Below are positions 44,566 through 53,298 of a stretch of DNA of 64,000 nt, in pieces. Source of the stretch: Marinobacter antarcticus (lineage in GTDB: Bacteria > Pseudomonadota > Gammaproteobacteria > Pseudomonadales > Oleiphilaceae); the NCBI RefSeq assembly GCF_900142385.1, contig NZ_FRAQ01000001.1:1736001-1800000 (forward strand), written 5' to 3'. The position numbers were made by a program, and so were the translations under genes. The stretch's first letter is position 1. The number at the start of each line of letters is the position of its first letter. The notes beneath the pieces are model-generated. The model was not told where the DNA came from. It was given only the letters and a program-made list of their open reading frames with translations, and ran no database searches.

Positions 44566-46056
44566 ATGACCTTAAAACACTGGGCCCTGGTCGGTGGGGC
44601 GGTAGCGTGCCTGACCAGCACTTTTACGATAGCGGCACCCTGGCTTGAGCCGGGTGATGCGCGCGCCCGGTATGCGGTACAGAAGCTTGCAGATCGCGGC
44701 CACCTTCAGCGCCCAGTCACGAGCTGGCCAATAATGTGGGGTTCGATAACCAACGGACTGAATGAGGCAGAGGCCAAGCCTGAGGCTGTCACTGGGCTGG
44801 CTCGTAACTACCTCGAGTTCGAACGTGCCCAGCAAGCCTCTCCTGGTTTTCGTTCGGAACTGGAAGTCGTGGGTACCAATGAAGTGGCTATGGTTCAGGG
44901 CTTTGATCGCGGGCCAATGGCTGAAGCGACAGTAAAACTGGACGTGCAATGGCAAGGGCAGAACTGGGCTTTTGGCCTGAGTCCTTCATACGCTCATAAC
45001 CCTGATGACGATGAAAATGTCCGCTTTGATGGCTCCTATCTCGCAGCCACCGCAGGAAACTGGGTATTTGGTGCCGGTGCCATTGATCGCTGGTGGGGGC
45101 CTGGCTGGCAATCCAGTCTTATCTTATCCAGCAACGCCCGGCCACTACCCTCCGTATGGCTGAATCGCAAAGATGCCTCCGCGCCTGAAAGCCGCTGGTT
45201 GAGTTGGGTTGGCCCCTGGCAGTTCACAGTGCTTGCCGGGCAGTATGAAAAAGAACGCAAAGTGCCGGAAGCCAAGCTGATTGGTATGCGCTTAAACGTC
45301 CGCCCGCTGGATGGTCTGGAACTCGGCTTTTCCCGCGCCATCATGTTTGGCGGGGAAGGGCGCCCTGAAGGCGCCTCTACCATTTGGAATGCGTTGATCG
45401 GCAAGGATAACGGTCAGCTGGAAGAAAACGACCCGGGTAATCAGCTTGCCGGCATAGATGCCCGTTATGGCTTTGCTATAGGCAAGCAGTCCATGGGCCT
45501 TTACGGCCAGATGATGGGCGAAGACGAGGCTGGCGCATTTCCCGCACGGAAGTCCTGGCTATTGGGTAGCGACTGGACCAGTGAGCTGTTAAACGGCGAG
45601 CAACAGTGGTTTGTCGAATACGCCAACACCCTCGCCGACGACTTCCTGGGCGACGCCATGCCCAACATCACTTACGACCACTCTCGGTATAATAGTGGAT
45701 ACCGTTACTACGGCCGCACCATGGGTGCCAGCTTCAGTGGCGACGCCGAAGCCGTCACTCTGGGTGGTTTCCATTTCTTCGACGACGGCCGCAACCTGTC
45801 GGCCAGCCTCAGCTTTGTTGAGTTCAACAAAGATGGAATAAGCCGGACACCTGTGATCGATAAAGACATCAAGTTGATGGTGCCCGCTGAAAATGCCAAA
45901 CAAGTGATTGCAAAAGTCGGTTATGGCACAGAATTACTCAATGGCTGGCTGGACCTGAGCGCGCAGTTTGCAGATAAAAAGCTTGAACTGGTCAATCCGG
46001 CAGACAATGAAGCCGGTCAATGGTCTGTTGGCGCCAGTTGGCGATACCGTTTTTGA
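44566..46056 (+). CDS. wzi: Capsule assembly protein of the Wzi family
   Basis: Outer-membrane beta-barrel lectin that in E. coli attaches capsule to the surface. Start chosen at 44566 (MTLKHWALVGGAVACLTSTF), which opens into a signal peptide cleaved near IAA-PWLE; the frame is open to 44407 but the upstream part is not signal-like. The 496 residues show the Caps_assemb_Wzi features GAGAIDRWWGPGWQSSLILS, RWLSWVGPWQFTVLAGQYE and FSRAIMFGGEGRPEG, ending with GASWRYRF (terminal Phe). The ops element lies in codons 11-15. Confidence 0.88.
   Translation: MTLKHWALVGGAVACLTSTFTIAAPWLEPGDARARYAVQKLADRGHLQRPVTSWPIMWGSITNGLNEAEAKPEAVTGLARNYLEFERAQQASPGFRSELEVVGTNEVAMVQGFDRGPMAEATVKLDVQWQGQNWAFGLSPSYAHNPDDDENVRFDGSYLAATAGNWVFGAGAIDRWWGPGWQSSLILSSNARPLPSVWLNRKDASAPESRWLSWVGPWQFTVLAGQYEKERKVPEAKLIGMRLNVRPLDGLELGFSRAIMFGGEGRPEGASTIWNALIGKDNGQLEENDPGNQLAGIDARYGFAIGKQSMGLYGQMMGEDEAGAFPARKSWLLGSDWTSELLNGEQQWFVEYANTLADDFLGDAMPNITYDHSRYNSGYRYYGRTMGASFSGDAEAVTLGGFHFFDDGRNLSASLSFVEFNKDGISRTPVIDKDIKLMVPAENAKQVIAKVGYGTELLNGWLDLSAQFADKKLELVNPADNEAGQWSVGASWRYRF
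44598..44608 (+). promoter_or_regulatory. ops element (RfaH recruitment site)
   Basis: GGCGGTAGCGT matches the full ops core, and the longer GGGCGGTAGCGTG around it matches the end of the JUMPstart sequence of enterobacterial polysaccharide operons. It is on the coding strand, as needed for RfaH, inside the signal-peptide codons of wzi, and flanked by TGGTC (44588-44592) and GACCA (44613-44617). Function is inferred from the match and from rfaH 1.2 kb upstream. Confidence 0.8.
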
Positions 46057-46116
46057 TGTGCTTCATCTAATCGATAATTTCAAACTATTTTTCAAAATAT
46101 ACACTGGATACCCGCT

Positions 46117-48717
46117 GTGAACTTGAAGCGCTTTCTTTTTTCCTCGGCATTATTAATGCCTCTGTGTGTTTTCGCTCAATCGATAACACCCGCCCAGGTC
46201 CAGCAGTTTCAATCCCTGCCTACAGCCCAGCAGGAAGCCTTGGCACGGCAATACGGTGTAGATCTGGATCAGATTCAGGGGAGTGCGGCGCAACCCGGCC
46301 CGGAAGTGAATCAACAGATTTCGGTCGTCGAGCCACTTGAGAAAGAGGCAGGGCAGAATGAAAAGGAAGATCAGAGTGACAGCCAACTATCTAAAGAAGA
46401 GCAGGCTTTCAGCAAGAAAAATTTTGGTCTGAAGCCGTTTGGCTATGAACTGTTCGAGGGTAAGCCCAGCACCTTTGCTCCAGTGACAGAAATTCCGGTT
46501 CCCGCCAACTATACGATGGGCCCTGGTGATGAATTGAAAGTTCAGCTTTGGGGCAACGAAAACCGCCAGCTGTCACTGACTGTGTCCCGCGACGGCACCA
46601 TAGATATGCCGGGAAAAGGGCCAGTTAATGTAGCGGGCATGAGCTTTCAGCAAGTCAGAGACGAAATCAGCAGGTTGGTTGCAGAACAGTACATTGGGGT
46701 GAAAGCTGCCGTATCTCTGGGTGAGTTGCGCAGTATGCGAGTTTTTGTGCTTGGTGAAGCGCGCACTCCGGGGTCGTTCAGTGTGAGTTCCCTGTCGACC
46801 ATAACCAACCTGCTCTACGTATCTGGCGGTATTCGCCATACCGGCTCTCTGCGTAACATACAGTTGAAGCGAAATGGCAAGGTTGTCAGTACTCTGGACC
46901 TTTACGACTTACTACTGAAAGGTGACACCAGTGGCGACGTTCGCCTTCAGCCCGGAGACGCAGTATTTATTCCGGCCGTAGGCCCGCGTGTAGGGATAGA
47001 CGGCGAAGTCTATCGCCCAGCCCTGTATGAAATTGCAAGCGCTACCACTCTGGAAGAACTGGTCAATCTGGCTGGTGGCTTCACGTCGCAAGCGTATCCG
47101 AAAATTACCCGTATAGAGCGCACAAACCAGGAATTTCTGCGCGTGATTGCTGAAGCCGATTTGACCAAGGCAGCCGGCAAGCAGGCTCGCATAAAAGCCG
47201 GTGATCGGGTGACGATTGCATCCATTGCCGACGTAACGGGACAATATGTCGAAATAACTGGCGCTGCAACGCGCACCGGCAAATTTGCCTGGGTTCCGGG
47301 TATGCGCGTGAGTTCCGTAATACGCAATCTGGATGCAGATCTGTTGCCGATGGCAGACACCAACTTCGCAGCCATCGTCAGAACCAACCCGGATACTCAG
47401 CAGATTTCGGTACTGAGCCTGCAGCTCAAAAATGCAGTAAGCAATCCCGGTGGGCCAGCCGATCTGGTCATGCATGAAAAAGACCAGTTACTGCTGTTTG
47501 CGGACGAAAGTAAGGGAGACTTCGAGCAGAGCTTTCCAGAAAAGCCTGAAATGGGCAATGGAAGCGATGTGGCGAGAAACAGGTCTGGTGAATTGGCACT
47601 AAACCGAACTGATGAACAAACAGACCCGCAGCGCTTTAGTCGCGATGCGCTCTTCTATCCTGTGGTAAAACGCTTGAAAGCCCAGGCAACACCATCAGCG
47701 CCGCAACAAACCATGACCATCAGCGGTCCTGTGCGCTACCCCGGTGAATACCCGTTACCGGCCACCGGTAAAGTAAGAGACGCCATCGTAATGGCCGGCG
47801 GTCTAACAGACTCCGCCCTGATGCTGGAAGCCGAGCTGGCCCGGCGCACTCGGGATGAAAACGGCGCAGAGCGAACCCGCCTGCAAACCATTGACCTGGC
47901 CAATGCAATGAATGATCAGGTAGACGTGTACCTGCAAAGCCGTGATCGATTGATGGTCAAATCCATACCGCTGTTCGGCGCCACACGCACCATCACATTA
48001 GATGGCGAAGTTGTGTATCCCGGGGAGTACACCTTTAGCGATGGCGAAACTCTGGCCGCGGTACTTCAGCGGGCCGGCGGCCTGACCAGCAACGCCTTTC
48101 CCCGTGGCGCCGTCTTCACCCGTGAAAAATTGCGCGAGCTGGAAGCCCGGCGCCTGCGCGAGGCTGAACAGCGGCTGCAAGGCGACCTGCTAGGGGTTCA
48201 GCTGGAAGGTGACAGCTTCGGTGGCCAAAATGCGCAGCGCGTAGACCAGGTAAAAGGTCTGTTGGATGATGTGCAAAGCAGCCGTCCGGTGGGCCGCATG
48301 GTTATTGACCTGCAGGCAGTGCTGAGTGACAGCGCCTACCAATCCATTCGCCTGCAAGACGGCGACACGCTGACAGTACCCACCATTCCACAAGCTGTCA
48401 GCGTATTTGGCGAAGTACAGTTCCCGACCAGCCATCTGCACGTAGCCGGGTTAACCGTTGACGACTACCTGGAGCGCTCCGGCGGCCCAACCCGCCAGGC
48501 GGACGAGAGCCGGGTGTACGTGGTGAAAGCGGACGGTTCAGTGATATTACCTGAGAAAAGCGCGTGGTTCGGTGGCCGCAGCCAGCAATTGCAGCCAGGT
48601 GATACAGTCATCATGCCGATTGATGTGGATCGCCTGAACCAACTTGAGCTTTGGACCAACGTGAGCCAGATCGTTTATCAAATGGCTCTGGGCGCAGCGG
48701 CAGTGGGGAACCTCTGA
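46117..48717 (+). CDS. Wza-like polysaccharide export protein with SLBB domains
   Basis: 866-residue exporter. GTG start at 46117 gives a signal peptide (MNLKRFLFSSALLMPLCVFA, cleavage before Q). A charged linker follows, then the Poly_export domain (about 125-210; NYTMGPGDELKVQLWGNENR, SRDGTIDMPGKGPVNVAGM) and several SLBB beta-grasp repeats (around 215-290, 295-380, 535-600, 630-690, 770-830). Much longer than Wza (about 380); such long forms occur in gammaproteobacterial EPS loci. No lipobox is seen. It overlaps the following wzz by one base (TGATG), so the two are coupled. Confidence 0.9.
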   Translation: MNLKRFLFSSALLMPLCVFAQSITPAQVQQFQSLPTAQQEALARQYGVDLDQIQGSAAQPGPEVNQQISVVEPLEKEAGQNEKEDQSDSQLSKEEQAFSKKNFGLKPFGYELFEGKPSTFAPVTEIPVPANYTMGPGDELKVQLWGNENRQLSLTVSRDGTIDMPGKGPVNVAGMSFQQVRDEISRLVAEQYIGVKAAVSLGELRSMRVFVLGEARTPGSFSVSSLSTITNLLYVSGGIRHTGSLRNIQLKRNGKVVSTLDLYDLLLKGDTSGDVRLQPGDAVFIPAVGPRVGIDGEVYRPALYEIASATTLEELVNLAGGFTSQAYPKITRIERTNQEFLRVIAEADLTKAAGKQARIKAGDRVTIASIADVTGQYVEITGAATRTGKFAWVPGMRVSSVIRNLDADLLPMADTNFAAIVRTNPDTQQISVLSLQLKNAVSNPGGPADLVMHEKDQLLLFADESKGDFEQSFPEKPEMGNGSDVARNRSGELALNRTDEQTDPQRFSRDALFYPVVKRLKAQATPSAPQQTMTISGPVRYPGEYPLPATGKVRDAIVMAGGLTDSALMLEAELARRTRDENGAERTRLQTIDLANAMNDQVDVYLQSRDRLMVKSIPLFGATRTITLDGEVVYPGEYTFSDGETLAAVLQRAGGLTSNAFPRGAVFTREKLRELEARRLREAEQRLQGDLLGVQLEGDSFGGQNAQRVDQVKGLLDDVQSSRPVGRMVIDLQAVLSDSAYQSIRLQDGDTLTVPTIPQAVSVFGEVQFPTSHLHVAGLTVDDYLERSGGPTRQADESRVYVVKADGSVILPEKSAWFGGRSQQLQPGDTVIMPIDVDRLNQLELWTNVSQIVYQMALGAAAVGNL

Positions 48718-49670
48718 TGAATCAGCGCATAGCATTCGAGCAGGTAAACCAGTACGCAGATGATGAAATCGATCTTCACCAGCTTTTCGCTACCTTGTGG
48801 GCCGGAAAGTGGCTCGTTATGGCGTTTACAATTCTATTTGCTGCGGGTGGCGTGGCATTTGCTCTTATGAAACCTGATATCTACCAGGCCAGCGTATTGG
48901 TGGCACCCGCTAACGAGGAAGGCGGCGTTAAAGGCCTGAGTGGCCAATTGGGAGGCTTGGCCAGCTTGGCAGGTATCAATCTGGGGGGCGGTGGTTCTAA
49001 TCAAACGGTTATCGCCAAAGAAGTACTGCAGTCCCGTGCATTTCTGACTGACTTTATACGCCGGCATCAATTGGCCGTTCCGCTGAAGGCAGTTGAGGGC
49101 TGGAACAAAGAAAATCAGCAATGGCTATACAATCGCGAAGTCTATAACCCAGTAACCAAAGAGTGGCTGAAGGATGATGAAGGCGAAAGCTTTGCGCCCA
49201 CTGATTGGGATCTGGTTAAGGCTTTCAAGGAAAACCATCTGAGCGTGAGCGAAAACAAAGATACCGGCATGCTCACAATCAGTATCAAAAACTTGTCCCC
49301 CGTCGCAGCAAAAGAATGGGCGAGGTTGTTGGTAGCCGATATTAACGAGCACATGCGTAAAGAAGATGTAGGCACTTCTGAAGCCCGCATTGCTTATCTG
49401 GAAAGTAAGCTGGAGGAAACCAGCATCGCTGGCATGCAACAAGTGTTTTACCAGCTCATTGAAAGCGAAACCCGGACGGTAATGCTGGCTAACGCGCAAC
49501 CGGAATATGTGTTCAAAACCTTAGACCCTGCCGTAGCACCCCAAGAGAAAAGTGAGCCCAAGCGCACTTTGATTGTTGTGCTTGCGGTAATGCTGGGCGG
49601 CATGCTTGGTGTATTTGTTGTATTTCTCCGTGCCTTTCTCAAATCTGATCAAATCGAACCAAAATCATGA
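48717..49670 (+). CDS. Wzz/chain-length determinant protein
   Basis: 317-residue polysaccharide co-polymerase. Start at ATG 48717, overlapping the exporter stop. TM1 at about 32-50 ([20 protein letters not shown]), a large periplasmic domain with glycine-rich segment [19 protein letters not shown], and TM2 at about 287-308 after [12 protein letters not shown]. It ends with a short cytoplasmic tail and no kinase domain. With the separate 259-residue protein at 43567 the locus has two length regulators. The rfbB ATG overlaps its stop by 4 bases. Confidence 0.92.
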   Translation: MNQRIAFEQVNQYADDEIDLHQLFATLWAGKWLVMAFTILFAAGGVAFALMKPDIYQASVLVAPANEEGGVKGLSGQLGGLASLAGINLGGGGSNQTVIAKEVLQSRAFLTDFIRRHQLAVPLKAVEGWNKENQQWLYNREVYNPVTKEWLKDDEGESFAPTDWDLVKAFKENHLSVSENKDTGMLTISIKNLSPVAAKEWARLLVADINEHMRKEDVGTSEARIAYLESKLEETSIAGMQQVFYQLIESETRTVMLANAQPEYVFKTLDPAVAPQEKSEPKRTLIVVLAVMLGGMLGVFVVFLRAFLKSDQIEPKS

Positions 49671-50794
49671 AACTTCTGATTACCGGCGGCGCCGGCTTTA
49701 TCGGTTCCGCCGTCATACGTCATGTTATGAACAACACCACCGATGAAGTGGTAAACCTCGACAAACTGACGTACGCCGGCAATCTCGAAAGCTTAGCAGA
49801 TGTCAGTAACAGCCAACGCTACGCCTTCGAACAAGTAGACATCTGCAACCGAGCAGAAGTAGACCGTGTGCTGGCTCAACAACAGCCAGACGCCATCATG
49901 CACCTGGCCGCCGAAAGCCATGTAGACCGCTCCATAGATGGCCCCGCGGAATTTATCGAAACCAATATAGTAGGAACCTACACCCTGCTGGAAGCCATCC
50001 GCCAATACTGGCAGGCCATGGAAGCCGAGAAAAAAGCCAACTTCCGCTTCCACCACATAAGCACAGACGAAGTCTACGGCGACCTCCCGCATCCCAATGG
50101 CTACCCGCGGGGTGAGACGACACACCCCTCTCCCCTCGCGGGAGAGGGGTCAGGGGAGAGGGGGAAATCTCTGCCTCTCTTCACAGAAGAGACGGCCTAC
50201 GCCCCAAGCAGCCCCTATAGCGCCAGCAAAGCCAGCTCCGACCACCTGGTCCGCGCCTGGCAGCGCACTTACGGCCTGCCGGCACTAGTAACCAACTGCA
50301 GCAACAACTACGGCCCCTTCCACTTCCCGGAAAAGCTCGTCCCGTTGATGATCCTCAACGCCCTGGAAGGCAAGCCGCTCCCGGTTTACGGCAAAGGTGA
50401 CCAGATTCGCGACTGGCTCTACGTAGAAGACCACGCCCGCGCCCTCTACAAAGTGCTCAAAGGAGGCGAGCCCGGCGAAACCTACAACATCGGCGGCCAC
50501 AACGAAAAACAGAACATCGAAGTCGTCCATACCATCTGCAACATCCTCCAGGAACTCCGTCCGCAGGACCGAAACTACCGGGACTTGATCACAAACGTTA
50601 AAGACCGCCCCGGTCACGACATGCGTTACGCTATAGACGCCAGCAAAATCCAGAAAGAACTCGGCTGGGTCCCGGAAGAAACCTTCGAAACCGGCATCCG
50701 AAAAACCGTACAGTGGTACCTCCAAAACCTCGATTGGTGCCGGCGAGTACAAGATGGCAGTTACCAAAGAGAACGGTTGGGAGTTAACGCATGA
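49667..50794 (+). CDS. rfbB: dTDP-glucose 4,6-dehydratase with in-frame repeat insertion
   Basis: SDR enzyme that makes dTDP-4-keto-6-deoxyglucose from dTDP-glucose. 375 residues: NAD motif GGAGFIG (7-13), active-site [10 protein letters not shown] (Thr133, Asp134, Glu135) and YSASK (184-188), all intact. Between [12 protein letters not shown] and [11 protein letters not shown] an extra stretch of about 18 residues ([16 protein letters not shown] core) is encoded by a G-rich palindromic repeat (see 50125-50166). Family members are usually about 355 residues. rfbA follows with a 4-base overlap. rfbC and rfbD are absent, so the product is diverted to the amino-sugar branch (WecE). Confidence 0.95.
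   Translation: MKLLITGGAGFIGSAVIRHVMNNTTDEVVNLDKLTYAGNLESLADVSNSQRYAFEQVDICNRAEVDRVLAQQQPDAIMHLAAESHVDRSIDGPAEFIETNIVGTYTLLEAIRQYWQAMEAEKKANFRFHHISTDEVYGDLPHPNGYPRGETTHPSPLAGEGSGERGKSLPLFTEETAYAPSSPYSASKASSDHLVRAWQRTYGLPALVTNCSNNYGPFHFPEKLVPLMILNALEGKPLPVYGKGDQIRDWLYVEDHARALYKVLKGGEPGETYNIGGHNEKQNIEVVHTICNILQELRPQDRNYRDLITNVKDRPGHDMRYAIDASKIQKELGWVPEETFETGIRKTVQWYLQNLDWCRRVQDGSYQRERLGVNA
50125..50166 (+). repeat. G-rich palindromic repeat inserted in rfbB
   Basis: CCCCTCTCCC (50125-50134) and GGGAGAGGGG (50140-50149) form a perfect 10-bp stem with loop CTCGC, followed by the half repeat GGGGAGAGGGGGAAA (50153-50167). Same element and orientation as 30544-30585; the core differs at only a few positions. 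Read in the rfbB frame it encodes a [11 protein letters not shown] peptide. Confidence 0.9.
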
Positions 50795-51672
50795 AAGGCA
50801 TCATCCTGGCAGGCGGCTCCGGTACCCGCCTCTACCCCATAACACTAGGCACCTCCAAACAACTGCTGCCAGTGTACGACAAGCCTATGATCTACTACCC
50901 GCTCTCTGTACTCATGCTGGCGGGCATCCGGGACATTCTTATCATCACCACGCCGGAAGATCTTGCTGGTTTCAAGCGTGCTTTAGGTAAGGGCGAACAG
51001 TTTGGCGTCACTCTGAGCTATGCTATACAGCCCAGCCCAGATGGCCTGGCGCAAGCATTCATCATTGGCGAAGAGTTCTTAGATAATAGCAGCGTCTGCC
51101 TAGTTCTCGGCGACAACATTTTCTATGGACAAGGTTTCACCCCGAAGCTGCTTGAGGCCGTCAAGCAAACTGAAGAGCATGGCGGAGCAACAATTTTCGG
51201 TTATCAGGTTAAAGACCCCGAGCGTTTTGGTGTAGTGGAGTTCGATAGTGCCCAAAAAGCAATTTCTATTGAAGAAAAGCCAGCTAAGCCAAAATCTCAC
51301 TTTGCTGTGACCGGCCTCTATTTCTACGACAATGAAGTGATTGAAATTGCTAAAGCGGTTCAGCCTTCAAACCGGGGCGAACTGGAAATCACAGATGTAA
51401 ACAAAGCCTACCTGAAGCAGGGTAATTTGAACGTCAACCTGCTGGGTCGCGGTTTTGCTTGGCTGGACACCGGCACTCACGAAAGTTTGCTAGAAGCCGC
51501 GCAATTTGTAGAAACCATTGAAAAGCGACAAGGTTATAAAATCGCCTGCCTGGAAGAGATCGCGTACAACTATGGTTGGTTAAGCAAAGAAAAGCTTGTG
51601 CAACAAGCAAAAGAGCTCCGTAAAAACAGTTACGGCGAGTACTTGAACGCCTTGGCACTTGGCGAACTCTAA
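50791..51672 (+). CDS. rfbA: Glucose-1-phosphate thymidylyltransferase RfbA
   Basis: Forms dTDP-glucose from glucose-1-phosphate and dTTP. The 293 residues show the nucleotidyltransferase loop [20 protein letters not shown] (8-27), [20 protein letters not shown] and EEKPAKPKS, then [15 protein letters not shown] overlaps the rfbB stop (ATGA). Together with rfbB it supplies dTDP-4-keto-6-deoxyglucose for the WecE branch. Confidence 0.97.
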   Translation: MKGIILAGGSGTRLYPITLGTSKQLLPVYDKPMIYYPLSVLMLAGIRDILIITTPEDLAGFKRALGKGEQFGVTLSYAIQPSPDGLAQAFIIGEEFLDNSSVCLVLGDNIFYGQGFTPKLLEAVKQTEEHGGATIFGYQVKDPERFGVVEFDSAQKAISIEEKPAKPKSHFAVTGLYFYDNEVIEIAKAVQPSNRGELEITDVNKAYLKQGNLNVNLLGRGFAWLDTGTHESLLEAAQFVETIEKRQGYKIACLEEIAYNYGWLSKEKLVQQAKELRKNSYGEYLNALALGEL

Positions 51673-51683
51673 AAGGCATTTTT

Positions 51684-52733
51684 GTGATTTTACATGTTGC
51701 AGTGCTAGACAAGTTTATTCCTCCATTCATTAAACTCATCAACGAGGGTTTTGGAGAGGAGGCTCACCAATTCTGGTTTACGGGCTCGATTGAAAAGTAC
51801 CCGGTAGAAGTAAGTGAGTCCGTCTATGTTTGCAGTAAGGGCTTTTGGGCCAAACTGCGCGCCTATGCCAAACTCATATTACAGTGTCATTCTGCCCGCA
51901 AAATCATATTACACGGTCTCTTTGATATCAGGGTTGTGTTGATTCTTGCACTATGTCCATGGGTGTTACCGAAGTGCTATTGGGTTATCTGGGGTGGCGA
52001 TCTCTATCAATATGCCAGAGCAAACAACGCCTGGCGTTCACGGACTAAAGAAGTCATTCGACGTTTTGTTATCCAGCGAATTGGTCATTTGATTACTTAT
52101 ATAAATGGCGATGTTGATCTAGCACGCAAGTGGTATGGCGCAAAAGGTGTCCACCACGAGTGTTTAATGTACCTCAGCAACGTGGTAGAGCGGACCATCA
52201 TTTCCACGGGCTCTAAGAAAACCGACAGAAATAGCCTACGTATATTACTAGGAAACTCCGCAGATCCAAGTAATAATCATATTCAAGCCTTGGAGTTCCT
52301 AGTCCCATACAAAGATCAAGATATCAAGATATTTGTGCCGCTGTCTTATGGAGATCAAGGCCACGCCAAAAAGGTCATTAGTCAGGGTAGAGAGTGGTTT
52401 GGAGAGAAGTTTGTGCCTCTTACTGATTTTATTGCGTTTGATCAGTATCTGGAATTTTTGAAAAGTTTGGATCTCGCCATTTTTAATCACCAGCGGCAGC
52501 AAGCTATGGGGAATACGATCACTCTTCTGGGTATGGGTAAGACCGTATTCATGCAGAGCGATGTTAACCATTGGCGGTTTTTGAGCGGATTGGGAATAAC
52601 TCTGAACGATGTAGCAGGGTTAACGCTGAGACAAATAGACAGTGAAGCGGCACAAGAGAACTCCCGAATTGTGCAGTCGTATTTCTCAAGGGAAACGCTG
52701 ATGAACCAACTTACAGATATCTTCGAGGGATAG
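51684..52733 (+). CDS. WecF-like TDP-4-acetamido-4,6-dideoxyhexose transferase
   Basis: 349-residue glycosyltransferase of the Glyco_transf_56 group, to which WecF, the Fuc4NAc transferase of enterobacterial common antigen, belongs. Family-like segments: MILHVAVLDKFIPPFIKLIN, WVIWGGDLYQY (acceptor/donor region), ILLGNSADPSNNHIQAL, and FNHQRQQAMGNTITLLGMGK. GTG start at 51684. With WecE and an acetyltransferase directly downstream, it most likely transfers a 4-acetamido-4,6-dideoxyhexose to a lipid-linked acceptor. Local GC falls from here on. Confidence 0.82.
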   Translation: MILHVAVLDKFIPPFIKLINEGFGEEAHQFWFTGSIEKYPVEVSESVYVCSKGFWAKLRAYAKLILQCHSARKIILHGLFDIRVVLILALCPWVLPKCYWVIWGGDLYQYARANNAWRSRTKEVIRRFVIQRIGHLITYINGDVDLARKWYGAKGVHHECLMYLSNVVERTIISTGSKKTDRNSLRILLGNSADPSNNHIQALEFLVPYKDQDIKIFVPLSYGDQGHAKKVISQGREWFGEKFVPLTDFIAFDQYLEFLKSLDLAIFNHQRQQAMGNTITLLGMGKTVFMQSDVNHWRFLSGLGITLNDVAGLTLRQIDSEAAQENSRIVQSYFSRETLMNQLTDIFEG

Positions 52734-52734
52734 T

Positions 52735-53298
52735 ATGGCCTATCTGACCAAAGAAGTACTAATGGGCATGGGGTTTAAGGCCTTAGGTGAAAACGTAAAA
52801 GTCAGCGATAGAGCGAGTATTTACAATCCTGAAACGATTGAAATTGGTGATCACTCGCGGATTGATGATTTTTGTGTGATTTCAGGACGAATTAAGATTG
52901 GAAGCTATGTTCATATTGCCCCTTTTTGCTTAGTTGCGGGGGGCGACGTAGGCATAACAATGGCAGACTTTTCCGGACTTGCCTACGGTGTTCAAGTGTT
53001 TTCCCAGTCAGATGATTATTCAGGCGGGACACTCACAAATCCGACGGTAGGTGATAAGTACAAAAGGGAGCGCAAAGCTGCCGTCTATATTGGGCGGCAT
53101 GTCATTATTGGCGCAAGCTCTATCGTGTTCCCGGGGGTAGACCTTGCCGACGGTTGTTCTGTTGGTGCCATGACCTTGGTAAACAAAAGTACACAACCTT
53201 GGGGTATATACTCTGGCAATCCCGCTCGCCGAATCAAAGATCGTAAAAGAGATCTCCTAGCTCTAGAAGCACAATTTGTTAAAGAGCAGCAAGAATGA
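52735..53298 (+). CDS. Left-handed beta-helix N-acetyltransferase
   Basis: 187-residue hexapeptide-repeat acyltransferase (I-G-D/N-X-X turns: IEIGDHSRIDDFCVISGRIK, VYIGRHVIIGASSIVFPGVD, SVGAMTLVNKST). Catalytic-type histidine candidates lie in VHIAPFC and the R-H-V segment. It starts one base after the WecF-like stop and overlaps WecE by 4 bases, so it probably N-acetylates the 4-amino sugar nucleotide made by WecE. It thus replaces the GNAT enzyme WecD used in common-antigen synthesis; VioB-type enzymes are comparable. The exact sugar is not known. Confidence 0.8.
   Translation: MAYLTKEVLMGMGFKALGENVKVSDRASIYNPETIEIGDHSRIDDFCVISGRIKIGSYVHIAPFCLVAGGDVGITMADFSGLAYGVQVFSQSDDYSGGTLTNPTVGDKYKRERKAAVYIGRHVIIGASSIVFPGVDLADGCSVGAMTLVNKSTQPWGIYSGNPARRIKDRKRDLLALEAQFVKEQQE

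Noticed and set aside
46117..48717. Reading the exporter as two fused Wza proteins
   Set aside because: Only one Poly_export domain is seen; the extra length is additional SLBB repeats, as in other long exporters.
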